64,000 nt of DNA. It comes from Caenorhabditis remanei (Eukaryota > Nematoda > Chromadorea > Rhabditida > Rhabditidae). The position numbers were made by a program, and so were the translations under genes. Below, piece after piece: positions 1 through 9,840 of the stretch (within the stretch, counting starts at the first letter, position 1; every line of letters begins with the position of its first letter). Below the pieces are notes generated by a model, which was given only the letters and a program-made list of their open reading frames with translations, had not been told where the DNA came from and searched no databases. The stretch is from NCBI RefSeq assembly GCF_010183535.1, contig NC_071328.1, forward strand, positions 13,702,001-13,766,000, read 5' to 3'.

Positions 1-1898
1 TATCACTGACCGCTTGTGGGACTACTGGTTGGGCTTCTGCTGAAGGTTCCACCACTGGTCGAGCTTCAACTTGAGGTTCCACAACTGCTGGAGCTTCTAC
101 GGGCTCCCGTACTTCTGGTGGGAATGCGGCTGGAAGTACGGCGACTGGCTCCTCTACTGCCGGAGGGACTGCTGGCTCTTCGTTATCCCGAGAATCACTC
201 TGAATAGTATGGATCAATACTAGTGTGATCTACTATTTCAACCCACCGATGACATAGAAGATTCGACGGGTTCTGAGTCATCTTCACGATTGGAGTCTTC
301 GATGGATTCATTTGAGTTGTCAGAAGTGGACACATTGGAGTCGGCAGAACTCGACGCATTGGATTCTTCTGAATGGGCCTCAATGTCGTCTTCTTGACTT
401 ATGTCGTCGGGGATTTGCTCCTCCAGTGGTGGGTGCTGTTGGGCTACCTCTTCCTGCTGAAATTAAGGAGTAATTATCCTGTTCTTGCTCTTTGGATCTG
501 AATTTATCAGATCAGTCTTACTCGTTGTTCTTCGTTCATTTCCACACTCCAGTCGTCAACGATCACCGGCAGTATCGGTTCATTGAGAGCCCTTTGGGCT
601 TGCAGACGTTCTTCACGAATGCGGGATCGTTGTCCGATGAACTCGTTGATGGTGTAGGTGGGATGCGGATTTGTACGGTTGAATCTGGTCTGTAACTTAT
701 CGTGTACATAAGTTGATTCACTGAGTTCGTGGATCATGTAGATCCGAACAGAGCAATAGCTCGAAGTAGGATGTTAACTCACTTGGCGTCCGAAACGGAT
801 TTCGTCCACTCTCCATTGTAGCCTTTCGATCTCATCCATCTCTGATGGTTGAAACACTGGATATTCATTCGACCATGCTGCGTCTGATTCCGGTGTGACC
901 AAACCCGAGTACAGCTGGGTAGTCTGATACCGTATTCGTGGAATTTGTGGGTACTCTCTTTGGTAGTCCAGGAAGAGACCCCAACCGGCGGGATGCAAAC
1001 TCTCTTCGATAATTCTTCTACTGTAGTAGGGGTGGGTTGCGTCAGAAATGATTCTGTACCGAAGTTCGCCTCTTTCAGCTAGACGTCTGCAGTGCTCGTA
1101 GTATTCACGCCGATATTGAGTTACTCGGGTCTTTTGTTCTTCGGCTGCCATTGGGTCCACTCCGACTGCTTCGCATAGCTTTTGGCATTCCATGTGATCA
1201 ACCGCGCCGCACTGTCGGCAGGCGCTTTCACGCTGCATGCATTCTGCGAGGGTGTGGGTTGCGCTGCGAGAGCCACAATACGGGCAGAACGCCAAGTGAT
1301 TGATCGACATGAATTGCATGAGAGTGTGTCGATCGAGGTGGCGAAATATACAACTGGAGTGGTGGTGGTTCGAGAGTGGGATGCCCAACAAATTTGATCC
1401 ACATAGTTGACACCTTCCGGATCCGCCCGCTTCCAGATGGTTAACTTCCTGGGTACCTCTGACGTTTCGAAGAAACCAGATGTGCAGTCCTGGAAGAGTC
1501 GCGAGAAAAGGCATTCTCTTTGAGACTTCATTGAAGTGGGTTGCTGGGTCAGGAATAGACTGTTTCCAGACTTGTAGCCGTAGGCATCCGTAGTCAAATA
1601 TCAGTGGAGGAACATCGTTTGCCGCCCATTCGCCTTCATATTCCGCCCAGGTTCTCAGTACATCATCTGGGACCGGCAATGCCTGGCCGGTAAACTGATG
1701 GAAGCTTTGAACTCTGAATTTGTTAGGCTTGTTTCGCCTTCTGTCCCCTGGGCCGGCTACTTCTCCGTAATGGAGCACTGAGTATTTGGGGTGCTGGATG
1801 CGAAGAGGAATTTCTCTGGTGGGTTGCAACGTCGGTGCCTCCTGCTGGTGGGGTGCTGGTGGCTCTGGTTGAATGTCCAATGCTGGGTTGGGCTCCAT
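1..1898 (-). CDS. Gene A: zinc-knuckle protein with acidic and Pro/Glu tail (3' end outside window)
   Basis: I do not recognise the gene. Four exons join without a frame break, all in phase 0: 1898-783, 689-522, 456-247 and 199 to beyond base 1. The start ATG at 1898 lies 5 bases after a TTCTTACAG acceptor, as expected for trans-splicing. The first exon encodes 372 residues with three Cys/His clusters at about residues 160-250: CQLC...HHHSSC, CPYCGSRSATHTLAEC and CRQCGAVDHMECQKLC. These resemble CCHC zinc knuckles of retroelement Gag proteins. Exon 3 is Ser/Asp/Glu-rich. Exon 4 is a Pro/Val/Glu/Ala-rich repeat (EAPAVVEP, EARPVVEP). A nucleic-acid-binding role is inferred from the knuckles only. 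At least seven GTGGGNTGC motifs lie in its exons. The third intron uses an unusual GTGGGT donor; if it is not used, the protein stops at 238. Confidence 0.6.
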
Positions 1899-1903
1899 TT
1901 TGG

Positions 1904-1906
1904 CTG
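1904..1906 (-). promoter_or_regulatory. Likely trans-splice acceptor of gene A
   Basis: On the minus strand TTCTTACAG is followed by CCAAA and the ATG of gene A. No exon upstream continues the frame convincingly, so this acceptor probably receives a spliced leader. Confidence 0.45.
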
Positions 1907-2339
1907 TAAGAATTGTATAGTAGTACAATTTTGTCGAGGATCTCTTTTTTCGACTGATCCCGTGGACGTGGCTTACAGGGGTGCTCTGGCCTGTTGAGAA
2001 TGCAGATGTGAGTGTATGTACTCTTTTAACTGCTTCATCCTACTTTGAATCAACTTAAGTACTATTGTATTGGGGCTACCGTGTCGTTTTGATACGGGTT
2101 TCTGGGCTAGTATGCCGTTTTAAAGTTTTATTTGAACACGTTTTTAGAAATGAATTAGTGGAAATGAATTGTAGAATTTGGTTTCACATCGAAACGTCTC
2201 TCAACGATCGAATTGTCAAATTAAAAGGACGTAGAAACTTTTCAGTATTATTATTTTCGATTGTAGATACTACTGTCCTCAGCTCTTTACTTCGCGGGTT
2301 GCACTATTAATTGGGATACTGTTGAATTCACTAAACTGA

Positions 2340-2567
2340 TCATTTTTCAGTGATCCAGGTGTATTGGATGTTGTAATAGAGCCAAAGATTTACACGTGGA
2401 GATGTTTGTGGGCTGCCTGACATACTGCCACTATAATAGGTCAGCCTGGTGTAATCCTCTTTTTGTATCTGTGACTGGCCGGAAACAGATACTCTCCGGT
2501 CCTTAGCAAGATGCTGGAAGTGATAGAATCTAGTCTCGTTGATAGAATACTTCAAGTATCGCAATCT
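2340..2567 (-). CDS. Possible exon, unknown product
   Basis: An open frame of about 75 codons follows an ATTAGACAG acceptor at about 2568 and ends at a stop at 2340. The product is polar and Ser/Gln/Tyr-rich, with codon use like the neighbouring minus-strand exons. I see no domain. It lies between genes Z and A and could be an upstream exon of A, a small separate gene, or a relic. Confidence 0.2.
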   Translation of the reverse strand, partial: RLRYLKYSINETRFYHFQHLAKDRRVSVSGQSQIQKEDYTRLTYYSGSMSGSPQTSPRVNLWLYYNIQYTWITEK

Positions 2568-2903
2568 GTCTAATTTTCATACTGGGATTGTATGATTCGA
2601 CACTATTATGTGTTCTTAGATTGAGGGCTTCCCTGTCCATAGGGGTCACCCGACTCTTCTACCGAGTCACAGTTGGTGGATTTATTCCTATCTTTATCTG
2701 TAGATCTTATGTAGTTTGTTCGTAGAATTTCTTGTGCTTGTAGATGTTTGTTTCTTTCCAGTCATTATGGGTCACATTCCAGGGGACACAGTCATATAAA
2801 TAATAGCAAGTAATAGTAGATCATATATTAATCGAGTAATATGACTCGTGGGTATAATAAGTAGAGAATAGTAGGGTTATGGTCCAAAAAAAATTTTTTA
2901 CTT

Positions 2904-3836
2904 TTATTCTGGTGGACACTACAATAAAAAGATCAACAAATAAGATTTCATAACAAAACAAAAAACAACAGAACAATGATTGATGTGTGATGCCAAACAA
3001 TAGACAGAGCTGATGGCTCAATTGTGGGATGCCACGGTCCTAGTGGCGGCGTCGTGCCGGAGATGGCATGCGTCCCTGAAACAATTCCCAGTTATCAATT
3101 TTGTTTTGTTATATATAGTGTGGTCAGTTCTTACTCGTCTGCTTCGTGGGTGCTTGGATCCTGCTCTGCCGGGTGGCTTGCCGGATGGCTTGGGCTGCGA
3201 TTTGGGACAGATGGCCGGGTGATGAAAGGCTCCGGTCTTATTTTTCTCTCCGTAAAAATCATCCTTGCAAATCGAGCACGCACGATTTGAACTTGGACAA
3301 GGTTCGTGCATTGATCCTGGCAAGTTATTTAGCTCCAAGCAACGTGGGCAGCGATTTTGTTGGATAAGCGCTGTCTTGCGGGATGCCGCTGATGGGAAGT
3401 CGAGGCAGTTTGTAGCGCTATGGTTGGATCGGTTGCAGAATGGACACTGTAAGAACGACAGTTATTTATTGAAATTCTATTGTAGTGTCACAGGTAAAGC
3501 GCTGTAGGCGAGTGGTAGGCGAGCGGTAGCTGAAGGCCCGCTGGCAGGCGAATGGCATGTGAATGGTGGGCGAACACCGCAAGTAGGTGAATAGTACGCG
3601 AGCGACATATTGGTGTTTTTAGGTGGAAGCGGTGGTAGCTGAAAGGTAGGCGAGCGATAGTCGAAGAGCGGCGATAGACGAACGGCAGCTATGTGATATT
3701 TTAATATCGCGGAAAAGTGAATGATAGCTGAATGATATTCGAATACCGCGGATAGATGAATGATTGCTGAATGATCTTTTCTTTCACATAGAAGAAAAAA
3801 ATCTTGGTTCGGCGTATCTAATTTGACAGTTTGTAA
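2904..3836 (-). CDS. Gene Z: small CCHC zinc-knuckle (Gag-like) protein
   Basis: Exons 3836-3492, 3446-3135 and 2918-2904 join in phase 0 and end at TAA; the last exon adds only CPPE. The middle exon is the informative one. It reads CPFCNRSNHSATNC, a perfect C-x2-C-x4-H-x4-C zinc knuckle, then CPRCLELN...MHEPC, then CSICKDDF...HHPAIC. Three spaced Cys/His clusters with an intervening FPSAASRK stretch are the layout of nematode BEL/Pao-type Gag proteins. No protease, reverse transcriptase or LTR is seen, so this is a gene or relic of Gag-like origin and not an intact element. The first exon is a degenerate repeat (YHSAIIHLSAVFE and similar) read from a tandem repeat. A Met at 3608 is a possible start. 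The CCT/GTGACA donor is weak. Confidence 0.45.
3505..3790. repeat. Degenerate short tandem repeat
   Basis: Repeated GGTAGGCGAGYGGTAG-like units of roughly 11-24 bases run from the GGCGAGTGGTAGGCGAGCGG stretch into GAATGATAGCTGAATGATATTCG units. It overlaps the first exon proposed for gene Z, so that part of the protein is a translation of the repeat. A related piece (CGCTCGCCTATCGCGCTTTACCTG on plus) is seen near 5762-5785. Confidence 0.55.
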
Positions 3837-3839
3837 CTG

Positions 3840-4557
3840 GAATGAGATAATCAAGCCCGAAAACAGTCTTTGACCTAATTTCTGTAAATATTCATGTCTT
3901 AATTCTCACTATTTCCTGACCATGTCCTTCTTCTCTTGAACCCTTTAACACATTCTCCATATTCTCTGAAGCTCCATAGCGAGTTTTCAGGTGAATGCTG
4001 TTGTTAATTAATGAAACAAACGTGGTCTTCCAGTTTCTTTCTCGTGAGAATCAGGAAGATTTAATCTGTTATGTGAAGATACCGTAACCCAAACTTCTTT
4101 GGAGAAGACTTCCAACGTTTCGAAAATAATTCATTCCATTCCGAAATCAATGAAAGAGTTTTTCGAGCAAACTAAGTGAACTCGTTCATACTTTAGAATT
4201 CTGTAATTCTTTTTATACGGTATGGAACTGAATGGACAGCAGACGTTGTGAAGGTTAACCAACGAGAGAGTTCGTGTGAGAATGAAACTTGGCCAAATGC
4301 ATGTACTCGTTCTATTTCTTACAAATATCATCTCAAATTGTCATTTTAGTTCAAGGATTCATCCATTTTCTCTTTTTTGAGCTTTAACGCGTCAAAACTC
4401 AATTTTAGAGAAATAAGGCAACCACGCTCCATTGACACGCATTAGAGAGAGGAGACGCAGGCACTGCGGCCGCGTCGGAGTTTTAAATAATAATTAATTT
4501 TTTCCCATTTTCTCGCTTGTTTCTTGTGTTTCTCACCGAAATCTTTTGGTATTTTGT
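3840..4557. other. Intergenic, AT-rich, no gene seen
   Basis: No open frame with splice-consistent borders or recognisable domain was found. The stretch has pyrimidine-rich blocks and ends in a short GC-rich patch (GGCACTGCGGCCGCGTCGG) near 4459-4478. Confidence 0.4.
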
Positions 4558-5285
4558 GCTTTTCCGAACAGTTAAACTACGGCAGAACTACTTTTCTAAA
4601 ATTATTTGCAAAATATTGCGTAAAACTATATTTTAACTGAAAATAGCTGCGCGTTGCAATAATTTTTTTTAAAAATGCAAAAATGGGAACTGTGCGCTGC
4701 TACTAATCTGGTTATTTTTAGTTCTAATCGGAAGCTTAATTACTTTTCAGGTGGATCGGTAAGTGAGGTAAGTTAGTTTTCGGAGAATTAAAAACAACCA
4801 GAGACGAGCGATTGACAAAACCGCACAGTGCATAAATTTCGATGTTAATTTCTGACTGCTAACGATAACCTTTGACGAACTTCAACTATTTATAATCATT
4901 CCTGAAGGCATCAGGTGAAAATGACATGTTTGGTTAAAAACTGCTTTTGATTTAGTCGAAAACTCTGACTTTTCGCTCAAAATCTGCCCTTTTCGAAAAA
5001 AATGACTGAAAAACACTCTGAAAATGCGTTAAATCTTTCGTTTTGAAAGAATTTAGCCAAATCTCAAATATTTTTCTCATTTGTAACTGGAAAAAACTTG
5101 GAAAGCGTTTAATTGTATCTGTTTTCGCATGAAAATTTCAAACATTTGTCTCAAAATTCTCAGTTTGGGGCGAAAATTGGCAATTCAGCGAAGATTAAAA
5201 TTTTAAAGTCAAAAAAGAGTTGTAGGTGCTCATTTTTCACAGAAACATTGTTAATTCTGCCGTAGTTCACGTTCAGGAAAAGCCA
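4558..5285. mobile_element. Terminal-inverted-repeat element, non-autonomous
   Basis: The left end GCTTTTCCGAACAGTTAAAC followed by TACGGCAGAA matches the reverse complement of the right end, which reads TTCTGCCGTAGTTCACGTTC then AGGAAAAGC. The imperfect inverted repeats are about 30 bases. The roughly 670-base interior is AT-rich with no transposase frame, so it looks like a MITE or a decayed DNA transposon. Confidence 0.55.
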
Positions 5286-5695
5286 AAATCATTAAAGAAA
5301 TACTTTGATAACTAAAATACCTCCTTTTGTGTATTAATAGAGCAATTTAGAACAAAAACAGTGACCTCTTCACTCTTACTTGTTTTCGATGTATTCGTTT
5401 TTATTAGTAACACATTCTGAGGTATTTTGAGTTTCTGGAGTATTGCCAGCATGGTGAAAAACATAAGAAATGAACCAGAAAGGAGAAAGTGCCTGGATGG
5501 CTGGATAAAGGAAAGAGAGAACGAAGAAAAGGAAGTTTTAGGTTATTTCAGATATTACAAAAGGACCCAAGGAACGAAAAAAGCAGGAAAATGTGCTGAA
5601 ATTATGTAATTCTTGTAGGGAATATTCCTTAATAAGACCCATAGTGGAGGGGAACCGCTGCCCAAAAATTGAAAAATGGAGCGCTGGTAACTTAC
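5286..5695. other. Region between repeat element and gene B; possible last exon of B
   Basis: On the plus strand a purine-rich frame (5427-5609) has no ATG start and no domain. On the minus strand, acceptor ATAATTTCAG near 5590 could begin a final exon of gene B ending at TAA near 5540, in phase with the GTAAGT donor at 5695. The minus strand also carries GGGCAGCGGTTCCCCT, related to the array at 8.5-9.8 kb. Confidence 0.25.
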
Positions 5696-6968
5696 TGGTA
5701 GGCCGCCCACAGACGTGTGCGTTGTTCCCCCTTCGCCTGCCAGCGGTCGGCAGTTAACTTACCGCTCGCCTATCGCGCTTTACCTGTGGTGTGTACTTAC
5801 GTGTCTTTTAGACGTTTTGTCTTGCTTGACAGCTGTTTTGACTGTGGTTGATAGTGGTGGGGCTGCTGTCACCTTCTCCGAACCGGATTGCTCACTTGGA
5901 CGTGGGATGCGATCAAGATCTTCGGGTGTCCCGAATCGTGGGATTGGCTCCGGGTCTGCCATCGAGTTTATGGAATACCTCGACGAATGATAGCTCGGAG
6001 TTCCCAGGTTGTATCGGATCGGGCTTGGTGCCGGAAGTGGTGGGGATGTAGATGGACTTCGCTCCCGTCGAGAGGTGTGGGATGCCGTTGCGGTCTCCGT
6101 ACTCTTCGATTCTTCTTGCACAATCTGTTTGAAGGCAACAGAATAGCTCGGAACTTCGATGCAGCTGAGGATGTGTTTGATCTCGGTGTGTTGTTTTTGG
6201 ACTTCGTGTAGGGCGCTGCTGTTGATTAGCAGAGATCTCTCAGATCTCTCGATAATATTTTCGTACTCTTTAGCGATCAGTCGCGTTTTTCCGAGTGACG
6301 CCCATACATCCTTCGTCAACTTCTCCGAGTTCAGCACCATCTCGTTGTACTTCTTTAGCAGTTCTTCGTACTTCCGGGCGAGTCGCTTGTTCTCCTCTTT
6401 GTTGGTGCGAAGTTCCACCCTCAGATCGGTGATTTCTCTTCTGAGAAGCTCCACGATTTCTCTTTGGAAATCCATCAGCTGTTTGGTGACATCTGAAACC
6501 ACGTCATGATTGTTCTCTTACATGTCATATTAGTTTAGGTCTTTTGCTATGATATTCTAACTGAATACTCTGTTGATTATTTTTACCTTCAGTGTTCAAT
6601 GGAACAAGTGTCATGGGGACCGAGAACCCTGATGAAGGTTCCAGGCGGAGCCTTTTTGGAGCTTGTGGGCTTCCCGCTGAGTCCTTTCCATCCTCATGCT
6701 GCTCAGCAGTTCTCTTGCTGTCTGTCTTTGGAGTATTGATCTTCTTAGACTCCTTCTGTCTAGTGGGTGCCTCTTTCTTTTCCTTTTTCTTTTCAGCTTC
6801 AGCATCTGGTACCACTTCGATGACATCCGAGTCCTCTTGGATCTCACGGTCTGACTCATCCGACGATTCGGTAGAGTCCTTCGGCTCAATGGTGGGCTGC
6901 TGATCCGCTTCCTCACGTGGTGGGGATGCAGATGGCTCAATGATTGGTTGGGTGTTCGATGATGACAT
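5696..6968 (-). CDS. Gene B: acidic/basic low-complexity protein with coiled coil
   Basis: Exons 6968-6587, 6492-5801 and 5736-5696 have matching phases (1, 0, 2) and good GTAAGT-type donors; a last exon is not certain. The ATG follows directly on a TTTTCAG acceptor. The first about 127 residues are Ser/Glu/Asp-rich (ESSDESDREIQEDSDVIEVV), then Lys/Glu-rich with nuclear-localisation-like PKRLRLEP. Exon 2 opens with about 110 residues of heptad-rich coiled coil (LMDFQREIVELLRREITDLR and following). It then becomes Ser/Pro-rich. I know no family for it. Nuclear location and self-association are inferred. It sits 3' of gene C on the same strand, about 280 bases away, as in nematode operons. Exons carry three GTGGGNTGC motifs in different frames. 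Confidence 0.6.
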
Positions 6969-6971
6969 CTG
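6969..6971 (-). promoter_or_regulatory. Likely trans-splice acceptor of gene B
   Basis: CGTGTTTTCAG abuts the ATG of gene B on the minus strand. Gene C ends 278 bases upstream, with AATAAA copies between, so this is a candidate SL2-type operon acceptor. Confidence 0.5.
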
Positions 6972-7246
6972 AAAACACGTTGGAAAAAATGAAAATTTGG
7001 GCATGACGGGTAGAGCAACAGAGTAAGATTTCAGGTCTTTTTCATCCTTGATAGGTAAAACAATAACTGAGCATTTGTATTTATTAATCAATTATTTATT
7101 GACAAATTGGGTTATTCAGTTATTAATCAATTAAGTTTATTCAGTGGGTTGCCATAGGTCAACAAGTTATAACAGTAACAACAACAAAAAAAATTAAAGT
7201 AGAACGTAACAAGTATATGTAAGTGGGATGCCAGACGTAAGAGAAT

Positions 7247-7967
7247 TTATGCGAAGAGGTCATCCGTGAGGACGACTCCTTCGACTGGCTGTCCTTGCCA
7301 AATGATCTCCGCCAGGGCTGCACCGATACCATGGGCCATGCACATCAGCTTGTCATGGTGCTGGCAGCGAGTGTCTCCGTGATATGCGGGATTGCACTTG
7401 CAACGGAGTCTGCGGGTTGCCGTCTGACGCGTCCACACCTGAGTGGATCCACTGGCGATTTTTGCCGATTTCTTCTGGAAGAAGATACTTGTTAATTTTA
7501 AGTTGATAGTTACGTTTAGGTTAACTCACTGGCTTTCCTGATGAAGCGGAGGGGAATGGATCTTCCTCCTCGAGTGGGTTCTTTCTCATTACAGTCCGGT
7601 TCTTGACCTGGAACAACTGGTTCGGGGCAGCTCGATTTCCAAACTCGTATGGGGTGGTGTCCATCACGATGGTGATGTGGTGGGTGCGCTCGATTTCAAC
7701 GATCGCCACGGCGATTTGGACCATCGGTGCCATCGGCCAGAGTGGGACTGCCTTCTCCTTCTTTTCTTCTGGAATGTCTCCTTGTGGGATGCCGCTGTCT
7801 CCCTGATTCTCTTTCTCTTCCTGTTCAGCGATGATCTTCTCAACAGCGACTTGCATCGCTGCGAAATCTTCTTTCACCTTCTCGGCGGTTGCTTGGAGGG
7901 TGCTGTAGAGATCACCGCACTCCTTGACGAGCTGCTCGAAAGTGATGGCTTGGGGCGTTGAGGACAT
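7247..7967 (-). CDS. Gene C: 221-aa coiled-coil/Cys-His protein
   Basis: Two exons, 7967-7530 and 7474-7247, join in phase 0 through a 55-base intron (GTGAGTTAAC donor, TCTTCCAG acceptor). The protein begins MSSTPQAITFEQLVKECGDL. Residues about 8-60 are predicted helical and Glu-rich. A segment with ERTHHITIVMDTTPYEFGN follows. The second exon is basic and carries CKCNPAYHGDTRCQHHDKLMC, a Cys/His cluster that could bind zinc. I do not recognise the family. Composition and neighbours suggest it belongs with genes A and Z (Cys/His, Gag-like size), which is inference. The start is set by the CTTCCAG acceptor one base before the ATG. AATAAA at about 7136-7141 (minus) would end the transcript. Confidence 0.6.
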
Positions 7968-7968
7968 T

Positions 7969-7971
7969 CTG
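7969..7971 (-). promoter_or_regulatory. Likely trans-splice acceptor of gene C
   Basis: GTTCTTCCAG then A and ATG on the minus strand. It is the first acceptor of the proposed C-B pair. Confidence 0.45.
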
Positions 7972-7979
7972 GAAGAACA

Positions 7980-8400
7980 GTAATGTTTGAATGTTTTATA
8001 GAGAGATAAGAGAGTTTTTAAGAGAACGCGTAGCATTTTTAAGAAGGAAATTTTCAGGAAGTATTTGAATATCCAGCAAAGGTGATATGCATATATAAAG
8101 AGTACAATTTCTAGCCAAATTCTGAATTCCGTGCTTCGAAAAGGTGTAAGCGATCGGATTTCTATTGTCGTTGTGGTCAATAGAAGGCTTTAGTCATCGG
8201 AAATTCTTATTGGAATATCGAGATTGACAGTTTTTTATCGAAATTGTTGAATTCTGATCAAATAATCCGGTGCCTTTAACTCGGAGAACTAATAGTTCTT
8301 TTGGATTCGGTTTAGAATCAATTTTGAATCAATATAGACAGTCAGAATCACTTTTTGGCTTATTACCAATTGGTATGGTTCCAAAAGGTTTAGAGATTTC
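7980..8400. other. Upstream region of gene C, no gene seen
   Basis: AT-rich sequence with no supported exon. It probably holds the promoter or outron of gene C. Confidence 0.3.
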
Positions 8401-9840
8401 AGTGAATTTTTCTGGGTTGTCGATAAAAAGTGGGTTGCGAGTAACCTTATGAGGCTCTGAAGCTTCCTTGAGTGGGGAAGTCTGATGTAGATTGAAAGCT
8501 CCACAAAAGAAAAAATTTTTATCCGAATTTTTTCAGGATGGAAATTTTTCCAAGTTCTTAGAAAAAATGAAAATTTGGGCAGCACCTCCCCTAGCAAAAC
8601 TGCTTTTTGGCATGCCGTGTTTGGCTATGCTTAGTGATTGTGGGATGCTATGAAAATATTTAAGTCGGATGTTATCATCTCTTTGGAGTTGTTCCGATAT
8701 TTTCAGCCAAATCTCATCTGACTTGTTTTTTCAGATTAGAATTTTTTCTAAGTTTTCAGAAAAATGAAATTTTGGGCAGCACTTCCCCTAGTAAAACTGC
8801 TTTTTGGCATGCCGTTTTTGGCTATGCTTAACGTTTGTGGGGTGCTATGAAAATATTCTGATCGGGTATTACCGGCCTTACGGAATTTTTCCAAAATTTT
8901 CCACCAAATTTTCAGCCAATCAACCGAAAGTTTTTAGATTGGGGATTTTTCCAAGCTTTTAGAAAAAATGAAAATTTGGGCAGCACCTCCCCTAGCAAAA
9001 CTGCTTTTTGTCAAGCCCTTTGGGCTGTGAATGGTGTTTGAGGGGGTGCTTAGGAAATATTCAAACCGAGTTTTATCGATTTTTTGGAAATTTTCGAATA
9101 TTTTCCGCCAAATATTTCTGACTTTCTGATGTGTGGGCTGCAAATCTTACAAACTTTTGCTTCGCCAGCCTTGGCATTCACTTTTTTATTGATTGCTAGG
9201 CTTTTGGAGCTTCGGAATTACTAACGCCGAAGATTTTTATCGATCTTTCGAAATTTTCAACTGAATTTTCAGTGAAATCTGGCTGATCGGATCCGAAATC
9301 GATCAAAATTTTGCCAAACTATGGCGAATTGCTTGTGGGATGCATTATTTCAATGAGTCAGAATCATTTGAGTCTTTACACTATTCGGAATTGTTGTTAA
9401 AGACATTCGAGAATTTCTAAAAGAATAAAATTTCTCGTAGAAGTTTTGGATTCTGGTCAAAATCGGGCATAGGTTCCCCTCGAAAAGTGGGTTGCGCCGA
9501 TTGAACTCATTGAAATAATGAATAAGAATCATTATCAAATCGATTTTTTATCGATTTGAATTTTTCTGGATTTTCGAAATTTTTCGAAATCGCGTTCTCA
9601 CTGAAAACTATCTGATTTTTGTCGAAATTTGGGCATTGCTTCCCCTAAAAGGGTGGGATGCTCCGATTATATTCATTATTGAATGAATTGAACTCAGTTC
9701 GTATCGATTTGTATCGATTTTCGAGTTTTTATTGATTTTCGAAATTTTCGAAAACAATTTTCAGTGAGAAATTGGTGATTCTTGAAATTTTGGGCAGCAA
9801 TTCGCCTTGTAAAATCGATAATTTACTGTTCTGGATATTC
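8400..9840 (+). repeat. Diverged tandem array, about 200-base unit
   Basis: Units start with AATTTGGGCAGCACCTCCCC followed by TAGCAAAACTGCTTTTTGGCATGCC, then a GTGGGATGC or GTGGGGTGC about 70 bases on, and an AT-rich tail with TTTTTCGAAATTTTC. Clear copies begin near 8573, 8770 and 8973. More diverged copies (GGGCATAGGTTCCCCT, GGGCATTGCTTCCCCT, GGGCAGCAATTCGCCT) lie near 9465, 9634 and 9790. No protein is encoded. Confidence 0.65.

Noticed and set aside
5427..5609. Lys/Glu-rich plus-strand frame of 60 codons
   Set aside because: No ATG at its start, purine-rich composition and no splice partner; more likely antisense of gene B's 3' region.
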